Assembly (NCBI GenBank): GCA_028685445.1
Contig: JAQUDY010000054.1
Span: 1 to 6,699, forward strand
Source of the DNA: Bacilli bacterium
Lineage (GTDB): Bacteria; Bacillota_I; Bacilli_A; RF39; UBA660
DNA length: 6,699 bases
Direction of reading: 5' to 3'
The translations under genes were made by a program, and so were the position numbers. The stretch's first letter is position 1; every line of letters starts with the position of its first letter. Under the pieces are notes generated by a model. It searched no databases, was not told the DNA's origin, and worked only from the letters and a program-made list of their open reading frames with translations. Positions 1-5,777 of the stretch are shown here, piece by piece.

Positions 1-1564
1 TTGGAAATACTGATAAAGCAACAGAACTACTTGATGACGTTGCACTTAATATTTATATGACCCAAGTAATAAAGCTGAACCATTTTGGGAAAAAAGTGCA
101 TCAGATTATTTTTCTGGTCTAGCACTAGGATTATTTGAAGATGCAGAAGAAAAACAAATTCATTTAAATACTATTAGTTATATGTCTACTGTTGGAGAAG
201 AAAAATTTGCAACAAGTGATTATATAAAAGAATATTTCATGTTAAAAGGAGAGTCTTCTAGCGCTTATGTATTTGCATCTAATACTATAAACGCTCCTTC
301 AGAAACAAAAGGAGGAATTTTATCAGTTTTTAGACAAAAAATTCGTCTTTTTGCATCTCGAGAACAATTATCTGAGATGTTATCATACAGCGATTTTAAT
401 ATGAGAGATATTGGAACTCAAAAAACAGCTGTTTTCATGATAATTCATGATGAAAAAACCACCTATCATGCACTTGCTACTATATTTATTAAACAGTGCT
501 ATGAAACTTTAATCGATGTAGCTCAAGAAAATGGAGGGAAACTACCTTTTAGAACCAACTTTATTTTAGACGAATTTGCGAATATGCCTCCATTAAAAGA
601 TGTAACAACAATGGTAACCGCTGCTAGATCCCGTTTAATAAGATTTACTTTTATTATACAAAACTTCGCCCAATTAAATGATGTTTATGGTAAAGAAGAT
701 GCAGAGACTATAAGAAGTAACTGTGGTAACTTAGTTTATTTAATTACAACAGAACTTGCAGCTTTAGAAGAAATAAGTAAACTATGCGGAGAAGTAAAAT
801 CAAAAGATAAAGATAAAACAGCATCCACTCCGCTTATAACAGTAAGCGATCTTCAAAAAATGCAGCTAAATGAAGTTGTAATACTAAGGACAAGATTAAA
901 TCCATACCGTACTAAATTAAAACCTAGTTATGAAATTAATTGGGGATTCAACTTTTCTAAAGGAGAATTACCTGAAAGACATAAAAATCAAATTGAATTA
1001 TTTGATATAAAAGAATTTGTTAAGACTAAAAAAAGAAATAAACTATTTGAAGCACTAGAATCTCATCAGAAAAAAGAAGAAAAAGAAACTGAACCTCAAG
1101 GAATAATTGAAAATATGGAACAAGAAAAACAAGAAGAAATAAAAGAAAAGCCAATACAAACATTTAATCCTTTAAATGAACCACTTGCTAAAGAAGAAAT
1201 AGAAAGATTAGAAAGTGAAGAACAAGTAATAGAAGAATTAACTAATAAACAAGATGATAATTCTGAAATTATCCCAAGCTTTAACATTGATGATCTAGTT
1301 AAAAGAATAGATGCTAAAATAGCCGAATTAGAAGCAGAAGAGTCAAGTGAACCTACTCAAAATGAAACTCTAGAAGCTAAGCCAATAGAAAAATTAGAAC
1401 ATACTTTTTATGAAAAATTTGACGACTTTTTAGGAAATACAAAAGATTCTGAAGAAACAAATGATCCAATAATAAGTATAGACCAAGATAGTGTTGTAGT
1501 AGGTGATGATAATATTACAGATGATCAATATTATGATGACTTTTTTGGAGATGATTCAAGATAG
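1..1564 (+). CDS. VirD4/TraG-like type IV coupling ATPase, 5'-partial, apparent frameshift
   Basis: This is the C-terminal part of a type IV secretion coupling protein, a membrane-anchored hexameric ATPase that delivers relaxase-DNA to a conjugation channel. From position 59 one frame reads DPSNKAEPFWEKSASDYF and continues unbroken to the TAG. Numbering from the ATG at 182, the Walker B strand is FILDE (residues 127-131, D130/E131), followed by FANMPP. Then come the family segments AARSRLIRFTFIIQNFAQL and ETIRSNCGN (about 147-182) and a TraG-type C-terminal stretch ending RTKLKPSYEINWGF (about 243-256). Walker A and any membrane segments lie before the window. Positions 3-58 encode GNTDKATELLDDVALNIY in another frame, so one base seems lost near 57-59. 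The first ATG (182) has no ribosome binding site and falls inside conserved sequence, so it is not the native start. Residues from about 290 to 460 form a Glu/Lys then Asp-rich, probably disordered tail ending in YYDDFFGDDSR. The family call is firm. Whether the gene is functional is unclear. Confidence 0.85.
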
Positions 1565-1587
1565 ATATATTAATCTATCTTTTTTTA
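1558..1587 (+). terminator. Rho-independent terminator of the coupling-protein gene
   Basis: A 9-bp perfect stem (1558-1566 AAGATAGAT pairing with 1573-1581 ATCTATCTT) encloses a 6-nt loop and runs into a T tract through about 1586. It overlaps the TAG stop of the coupling protein. The stem is AU-rich, so its strength is uncertain. Confidence 0.7.
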
Positions 1588-1593
1588 TTTTCA

Positions 1594-1599
1594 TATTAT
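1594..1599 (+). promoter_or_regulatory. Possible -10 box (TATTAT) just before the rhodanese-like gene
   Basis: TATTAT lies 5 bases before the ATG at 1605. If used, transcription would begin at or within a few bases of the start codon and give a leaderless mRNA. This would agree with the absence of any Shine-Dalgarno sequence. AT-rich DNA makes such matches common, and no convincing -35 box is seen. Confidence 0.3.
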
Positions 1600-1604
1600 A
1601 TAGT

Positions 1605-1820
1605 ATGAAAACAAATATTAAAAATAAATATTATGATGATGGTATTTTCATCAATTTAGATGAGTATTATACTTCTTCTGAGAATCTATTATTAAACCAT
1701 CAAAAATATTTAAACAAAGACAGTAAATATTATATTTACTGTTTAAAAGGAATAAAAAGTAAAAAAGTAACTAGAGTATTAGAGGCTTATGGTTATGATG
1801 TAACATTAGTACTTAATTAG
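1605..1820 (+). CDS. Small rhodanese-like domain protein (71 aa)
   Basis: The product is predicted to be cytosolic. It resembles the C-terminal half of a single-domain rhodanese, the family that carries sulfur on an active-site cysteine. The segment KYLNKDSKYYIYCLKGIKSKKV (split here as YLNKDSKYYIYC, residues 35-46, then LKGIKSKKV) has the CxxGxxS loop with C46, G49 and S52. It is followed by VLEAYGYDV, matching the usual 'L...GYDV' end. The N-terminal strand and helix of a full domain (typically about 90-110 aa in total) appear absent. The usual final GG segment after the last strand is also missing, since the protein ends at LVLN. The frame is open upstream to 1503, but that part crosses the preceding terminator and the end of the coupling-protein gene, so the ATG at 1605 is preferred. 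No ribosome binding site is visible. It may be a minimal sulfurtransferase-like protein or a shortened remnant; the sulfur acceptor is unknown. Confidence 0.65.
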   Translation: MKTNIKNKYYDDGIFINLDEYYTSSENLLLNHQKYLNKDSKYYIYCLKGIKSKKVTRVLEAYGYDVTLVLN

Positions 1821-1851
1821 TTTCTTTTTTATATGCTTTTTATAGTATAAT
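1821..1851 (+). promoter_or_regulatory. Probable promoter for the TVP38-rmuC pair
   Basis: A consensus -10 hexamer TATAAT lies at 1846-1851. The region 17-19 bases upstream is only a T-rich match (around 1821-1828), so the -35 is weak. Transcription would start near 1858 and leave a leader of about 45 nt before the ATG at 1905. The position between two genes supports it. Confidence 0.45.
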
Positions 1852-1904
1852 GTCTAGCAATTTATAGACTTCGCGTTAACGATTTGGTAAAATAAGATTG
1901 TGAT

Positions 1905-2495
1905 ATGATGGAAATATTAAAAGAAATTGATATATTTATAACTGGATTATTAAATAATATAGGTCTATTTGGGCCTATTTTAGCAGGAGTCTTAATAGTA
2001 GTAGAATCTATAATTCCTATATTACCATTAAGTGTTTTTATAACTCTTAATTTTTATTACTTTGGCTCATTAATGGGATTTATAATTAGCTGGCTTTTAA
2101 CTTCTTTAGGCTGTTATTTATCATTTTATATATTTAGAAAAAAAATGAAATTAAAATTTGACACTAAATTTATTATAAATAAACAAAACAAAATTTCAAA
2201 ATGGATGATTATTATAAACAGATTAAAACTAGAACAGCTAGTTCTAGTTATGGCTATACCTTTTACACCGGCATTTATGGTAAATATAGTAGCAGGACTT
2301 TCGTCCATGAAAACAAAAAAGTATATTTTAGCTATTTTAATAAGTAAAATATTTCTAGTATATTTTTGGGGTTTTATTGGTATTACATTATTAGAAAGTT
2401 TTACGAACCCAATAAAAATAGTTCAGGTAATTTTAATTAGCTCACTAGGGTTTATTATAAGCAAAATAGTTAATAAAAGATATAACATAGAGTAG
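1905..2495 (+). CDS. TVP38/TMEM64 (DedA/VTT superfamily) membrane protein
   Basis: This is an integral membrane protein of 196 aa, close to the usual family size of about 200. Hydrophobic segments lie at about residues 20-45, 50-78, 111-131, 138-162 and 168-190. The first VTT-type motif is ESIIPILPLSVF (34-45), where a Glu and three prolines mark the re-entrant region. The second is IPFTPAFMVNIVAG (118-131). Together they are the paired half-motifs of the DedA/SNARE-associated superfamily. Members have been linked to lipid scrambling or undecaprenyl-phosphate and phosphatidylethanolamine transport and to membrane homeostasis, but substrates of TVP38-type bacterial members are not settled and I assign none. 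Start choice is between tandem ATGs at 1905 and 1908; neither has a good Shine-Dalgarno. The stop overlaps the ribosome binding site of the RmuC gene, so the two are probably co-transcribed. Confidence 0.8.
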   Translation: MMEILKEIDIFITGLLNNIGLFGPILAGVLIVVESIIPILPLSVFITLNFYYFGSLMGFIISWLLTSLGCYLSFYIFRKKMKLKFDTKFIINKQNKISKWMIIINRLKLEQLVLVMAIPFTPAFMVNIVAGLSSMKTKKYILAILISKIFLVYFWGFIGITLLESFTNPIKIVQVILISSLGFIISKIVNKRYNIE

Positions 2496-2503
2496 GAGAG
2501 AAT

Positions 2504-3574
2504 ATGGAATATATAATAATAAGCTTATTAGGTTTAATAATTATCCTTCTTATTATCATTTTAATAAGAAAAAATAATAATGAAGAAATAACTCTTAAAC
2601 TAGGCAAATTTGAAACAGACATTACTAAAGAATTAGGAGAATTTAAATTTACTTTTAGTAAATCTCTTAATCAAGACTTTAAAGAGTTAAATGAAACAAT
2701 AGAAAAAAGGTTAAACTATATTAATGATAAAGTAAATGAAAGGTTAGATAATAATTTTGAAAAAACTAATAAAACATTCGCTTCAATATTAGAAAGAATT
2801 AGTAAAATAGATGAAGCTCAAAAGAAAATCGATGGTTTATCAAATGATATTATCGGACTACAATCTGTTTTAACAGATAAAAAGACAAGAGGAATATTTG
2901 GTGAAACTAATTTACAATATATATTAGATAGTATTTTTGGAAAAAACGATAAAATATATCAAATGCAATATACTTTATCTAATAGCAGTATAGTTGATGC
3001 TATTTTATTCGCACCTGAACCTCTTGGAACAATAGCAATAGACTCTAAATTTCCTTTAGAAAATTATCAGACAATGACTAATACTAAGCTAGACAAAAGC
3101 ATTAGAGATAATGCATCAAAGTTATTTAAAGCAGACGTAAAAAAACATATTGATGCAATAAAAGAAAAATATATTATTACTGGTGAAACTGCAGGGGAAG
3201 CAATTATGTTTTTGCCAGCAGAGGCGATTTTTGCCGAAATAAATGCATACCATTTAGATTTAATAGAGTATTCATATAAAGCAAAGGTTTGGATAACCAG
3301 TCCTACAACATTAATGAGTACATTAACTATAATAAGTATGATTTTAAAAAATATGGAAAGAGATAAATATGCAAAAGTAATTCATGATGAATTAAATAGG
3401 TTAGGAACGGAATTTGGTAGATATAAAGAAAGATGGGATAAATTATCAAGAAGTATAAATACCGTTAGTAAAGATGTAGAAGATATTCATACTACAACAG
3501 ATAAAATTACAAAAAGATTCGCTTCTATAAATAATGTTAATTTAGAAATAACTGAAAAAAATGAACTAGAATAA
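2504..3574 (+). CDS. rmuC: RmuC family DNA recombination-associated protein
   Basis: The product has 356 aa. Residues 3-21 form one N-terminal membrane anchor (IIISLLGLIIILLIIILI), and about 25-120 form a charged coiled coil. The RmuC domain follows with its hallmark motifs: KKTRGIFGE (126-134), AIDSKFPLENY (178-188), IMFLPAEAIFAEI (234-246) and TSPTTLM (265-271). RmuC proteins are PD-(D/E)xK nuclease-like. In E. coli the loss of rmuC raises inversion at short inverted repeats, so a role in limiting DNA rearrangement is inferred; the reaction is not well defined. The usual RGxWGE here has Phe in place of Trp. The start is well supported: AGGAG at 2494-2498 sits 5 nt before the ATG and overlaps the upstream TAG. 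The spacing of 8 bases indicates an operon with the TVP38 gene. Confidence 0.92.
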   Translation: MEYIIISLLGLIIILLIIILIRKNNNEEITLKLGKFETDITKELGEFKFTFSKSLNQDFKELNETIEKRLNYINDKVNERLDNNFEKTNKTFASILERISKIDEAQKKIDGLSNDIIGLQSVLTDKKTRGIFGETNLQYILDSIFGKNDKIYQMQYTLSNSSIVDAILFAPEPLGTIAIDSKFPLENYQTMTNTKLDKSIRDNASKLFKADVKKHIDAIKEKYIITGETAGEAIMFLPAEAIFAEINAYHLDLIEYSYKAKVWITSPTTLMSTLTIISMILKNMERDKYAKVIHDELNRLGTEFGRYKERWDKLSRSINTVSKDVEDIHTTTDKITKRFASINNVNLEITEKNELE

Positions 3575-3614
3575 AAAAGAGTTATAAATTATTCCTTAAT
3601 TTATAACTCTTTTT
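3575..3614 (+). terminator. Rho-independent terminator after rmuC, perfect 17-bp hairpin
   Basis: The arm at 3575-3591 (AAAAGAGTTATAAATTA) is exactly complementary to 3598-3614 allowing for a short TTCCT-type loop around 3592-3597, and the right arm ends in TTTT. It begins directly after the rmuC stop codon. The A-run/T-run symmetry means it could act in both directions. Confidence 0.88.
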
Positions 3615-3622
3615 GTCTAATT

Positions 3623-4060
3623 ATGAGGAATTTATTGAATCATCATTATTTGAATGCTATATTATTTTTAGGTGAAAAAACAAAAAAATCAACCTTAAAA
3701 TGTGGTCTTAAGAACGATAGATTTACAGTTAATGATTCTCAAACAGGAAATGGAGCATTAACATATCCAGTTGGATTACTTACTGTAGATGAAGCATCTA
3801 TGGCAGGATTGCTATTTGGTAATAGCAATACTTTAAATTTTTTATATACGAATCAAAACAATAGATTAATGTCACCTTATGGTCATCATTAAGGATCAGG
3901 GGTAGTAATCACATTTTATATATCAGATGCAGGATATTTAAATCATATGGCTGGATACTCTATAGCATCAGAATACGGTTTAAGACCGGTCTTATCAATT
4001 AAAGGAGATTTAAAGGTTAGTGGCACAGGTTCAGCTGATGATCCATATAAAATAATTTAA
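3623..4060 (+). pseudogene. Remnant of a secreted/surface protein C-terminal domain, internal stop
   Basis: One frame gives two adjacent conserved pieces separated by a TAA at 3890-3892. The first ends NDSQTGNGALTYPVGLL, TVDEASMAG and LMSPYGHH. The second, right after the stop, reads GSGVVITFYISDAGYL and ends YGLRPVLSIKGDLKVSG, TGSADDPYKII. The order 'LTYPVGLLTxDEAsMAG ... YLYTNQ ... MSP ... YGxRPVLSLK ... GTGTxxDPY' is one I recognise from the C-terminal module of large secreted or surface proteins in uncultured gut Firmicutes; their function is unknown and I name none. No ribosome binding site precedes the ATG at 3623, no signal peptide is present, and the sequence starts only 8 bases after the rmuC terminator, so the 5' part is probably lost. 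The frame stays intact after the stop, suggesting a fairly recent nonsense change. Trp seems missing where the family often has it before MSP. Function is unlikely. Confidence 0.7.
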
Positions 4061-4074
4061 CTAGTACAAAAAAT

Positions 4075-4102
4075 AAAGGAGATAAAAAAATGTCTCTTTT
4101 TT
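4075..4102 (+). terminator. Weak terminator-like hairpin after the surface-protein remnant
   Basis: AAAGGAGA (4075-4082) pairs with TCTCTTTT (4093-4100) with one G-U pair across a 10-nt A-rich loop, and the T run continues to 4102. It lies 15 bases after the TAA at 4058-4060, as expected for the original gene's terminator. Confidence 0.5.
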
Positions 4103-4108
4103 CAAGCA

Positions 4109-4123
4109 ATTGTAAAATACAAT
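4109..4123. repeat. Short inverted repeat ATTGTA-aaa-TACAAT upstream of ftsE
   Basis: Two perfect 6-bp arms (4109-4114 and 4118-4123) flank a 3-bp spacer, 31 bases before the -10 box of ftsE. The location just upstream of the -35 region would suit a dimeric regulator, but no known operator is recognised and chance is possible in such AT-rich DNA. Confidence 0.35.
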
Positions 4124-4151
4124 ATTTTCCAGTAAAAAACAGCAGTGTTTA

Positions 4152-4160
4152 TGATATAAT
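4152..4160 (+). promoter_or_regulatory. Extended -10 promoter of the ftsE-ftsX-M23 operon
   Basis: TGATATAAT fits the extended -10 form TGnTATAAT exactly, with the hexamer at 4155-4160. No good -35 box is found at 16-18 bp spacing, which is tolerated for extended -10 promoters. Transcription would begin near 4167, leaving a leader of about 16 nt that contains only the ribosome binding site. Confidence 0.65.
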
Positions 4161-4170
4161 TTAATTATAA

Positions 4171-4177
4171 AAGGTGG
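4171..4177 (+). promoter_or_regulatory. Ribosome binding site AAGGTGG that sets the ftsE start
   Basis: AAGGTGG ends 5 nt before the ATG at 4183. An in-frame GTG at 4174 lies inside this Shine-Dalgarno sequence and has none of its own, so the ATG is the better start. Confidence 0.75.
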
Positions 4178-4182
4178 TAAAT

Positions 4183-4869
4183 ATGGAATTTATTGAACTT
4201 AAAGATTGCTCTAAAATATATAAAAATGGCGTTACAGGTCTAGCAAATGCCAGTTTATCAATCTCTAAAGGAGAATTTGTATTTATAATAGGACATACAG
4301 CAAGTGGTAAAAGTACTTTAATAAAACTATTATATCGAGAAGAAAAACCAACAACTGGCTCTGTTTGTGTTGGTGGAATAGATGTAACTAAATTACGTAA
4401 TAGCAAAATATATAAGTTAAGAAGAAAAATAGGAATTGTTTTTCAAGACTTTAAACTATTACCAAAACTTACTGTCTATGAAAATGTAGCATACCCACTT
4501 GCTAGCTATGGATATAAAACAAGTGAAATAAGACCTCTAGTATTATCTGCTTTAGAACAAGTTGGTTTAAAAGATAAAACAAGAAGTTTTCCTCATCAAT
4601 TATCAGGAGGAGAGCAACAAAGAGTATGTATAGCTAGAGCTATAGTTAATAAACCAAGATTATTAATTTGTGATGAACCAACTGGAAACTTAGATCCAGA
4701 AACATCAAAAGAAATTATGGATGTTATAAGTGATATTAACAAAAATCTAGGTACTACAGTAGTTATGGCAACACATGATAAAGAAATAGTTAATCGAATG
4801 AAAAAAAGAGTAGTTGTAGTTAAAGAAGGACTAATAGACAAAGATACTCAGAAAGGAAGTTATAAATAA
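4183..4869 (+). CDS. ftsE: Cell division ATP-binding protein FtsE
   Basis: This ABC ATPase of 228 aa matches the usual FtsE length of about 220-230. Motifs in order are Walker A GHTASGKST (37-45), Q-loop VFQDFKLL (86-93), signature LSGGEQQRV (140-148), Walker B LLICDEPTG (160-168, with D164 and E165), D-loop NLDP (169-172) and the switch His in ATHD (H198). The phrase VFQDFKLLPKLTVYENVAYPL is typical of FtsE rather than of other ABC ATPases, and the FtsX gene follows at once. FtsE binds the cytoplasmic side of FtsX and uses ATP to control peptidoglycan hydrolysis, usually at division or elongation sites. The Walker A carries His and Ala-Ser (GHTASGKST) where many FtsE proteins have GPxGAGKST; all essential Gly/Lys/Ser/Thr residues remain. 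The gene overlaps ftsX by one base (TAATG). It is probably driven by the extended -10 promoter 23 bases upstream. Confidence 0.95.
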   Translation: MEFIELKDCSKIYKNGVTGLANASLSISKGEFVFIIGHTASGKSTLIKLLYREEKPTTGSVCVGGIDVTKLRNSKIYKLRRKIGIVFQDFKLLPKLTVYENVAYPLASYGYKTSEIRPLVLSALEQVGLKDKTRSFPHQLSGGEQQRVCIARAIVNKPRLLICDEPTGNLDPETSKEIMDVISDINKNLGTTVVMATHDKEIVNRMKKRVVVVKEGLIDKDTQKGSYK

Positions 4870-5777
4870 TGAGAATCTTTAGAATTATTGGAAGAAGCAT
4901 TGAATCTAGTTTTAAAAGTATTTTTAGAAATTTCAGTTTAAGTATGGCTTCAATAACTTGCTCAATTATAACTTTATTATTAGTTTCAATAGGAATTTTA
5001 CTTTCTTATAATATAAACAATATTACAAAAGAAATAGAAAATGAATTAACAATAGTAATTCTTATGGACAAAGAAATATCAGAAAAAGAAATTACCTTAA
5101 CAGAATCTAGATTAGAAGATATAGATAATATATTGTCATTTAAATTTGTTTCAAAAGAAGAAATTAAAAAAGATTTACAAGCTCAAAATGAAACATATGC
5201 TAAAATTATAGAAACATGGAAAGAAGATGAAAACCCTCTTCAAGATTCATTTATAATTACTGTAGTTGATGTTAGAGATATAAATGAAACAGCAACAACA
5301 ATAAAAAATATGGAACATGTCAGTGTTGTAAAATATGGTGAATCTATGGTTAATGAATTAATAAGTATATTTGATACAGTAAAAAACGCTACTATAATAT
5401 TAGTAGTGGCGTTAATATTAGTAACAACCTTCTTGATTGGTAATACGATTAAAATAACTATATTTAGCCGAAAAAGTGAAATAGATATTATGAGATTAGT
5501 AGGAACTAGCAATTCTGTTATTAAACTTCCATTTATTATAGAAGGATTTTTGTTAGGGGCAATAGGCTCTATTATCCCTATTTTAATTACAATTATAGGT
5601 TATACTTACGCATTTAATTCATTATCATTATCAGGAATTACAAATATTTTAAATGTAATTAAATTATCTAATCCAAGTGAAATAGTTTATATAACATCAT
5701 TTATTTTATTTGGATTAGGATCTTTAGTTGGAATGATTGGAAGCCTTAGAGCAGTTAGGAGGTATTTAACAATATAA
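4869..5777 (+). CDS. ftsX: Cell division protein FtsX (membrane subunit)
   Basis: The 302-aa product has the FtsX layout. A cytoplasmic N-terminus (MRIFRIIGRSIESSFKSIFRN) leads to a first membrane helix at about 25-47. An outer domain of about 125 residues (48-172) follows, then three helices at about 173-195, 222-247 and 272-294. The segment FSRKSEIDIMRLVGTSNSVIKLPFIIEG (within residues 199-226) is the conserved FtsX-type loop entering the third helix. The protein ends with GSLRAVRRYLTI on the cytoplasmic side. In the family the outer loop binds a coiled-coil hydrolase or activator, and FtsE contacts the cytoplasmic parts. The start is set by AAAGGAAG (4852-4859), 9 nt before an ATG that shares its A with the ftsE stop. 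The downstream peptidase gene starts in the same overlapping way, so all three are probably made together. Confidence 0.93.
   Translation: MRIFRIIGRSIESSFKSIFRNFSLSMASITCSIITLLLVSIGILLSYNINNITKEIENELTIVILMDKEISEKEITLTESRLEDIDNILSFKFVSKEEIKKDLQAQNETYAKIIETWKEDENPLQDSFIITVVDVRDINETATTIKNMEHVSVVKYGESMVNELISIFDTVKNATIILVVALILVTTFLIGNTIKITIFSRKSEIDIMRLVGTSNSVIKLPFIIEGFLLGAIGSIIPILITIIGYTYAFNSLSLSGITNILNVIKLSNPSEIVYITSFILFGLGSLVGMIGSLRAVRRYLTI
5757..5762 (+). promoter_or_regulatory. Distant Shine-Dalgarno AGGAGG for the M23 peptidase gene
   Basis: A perfect AGGAGG lies within the last ftsX codons but 14 nt before the ATG at 5777, longer than the usual 5-9. Because the ATG overlaps the ftsX stop, translation may rely on coupling or re-initiation rather than on this site alone. 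Confidence 0.45.

Noticed and set aside
1503..1604. Extending the rhodanese-like protein upstream to the ATG at 1503
   Set aside because: The extra 34 residues overlap the coupling-protein gene in another frame and cross its terminator. They show no similarity to the missing rhodanese half.
3890..3892. Stop-codon reassignment as the reason for the in-frame TAA in the surface-protein remnant
   Set aside because: TAA ends rmuC, ftsE and ftsX here, so it is a normal stop. The missing 5' part also supports a pseudogene.
4090..4164. A 24-codon reading frame with a GGAGA sequence upstream
   Set aside because: Its start falls in the loop of the terminator-like hairpin and its end in the ftsE promoter. 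The peptide resembles nothing I know, so the hairpin explains the GGAGA better.
4174..4182. GTG at 4174 as the ftsE start
   Set aside because: It lies within the AAGGTGG ribosome binding site that serves the ATG at 4183, and FtsE homologues begin close to MEFIELKD-like sequence.
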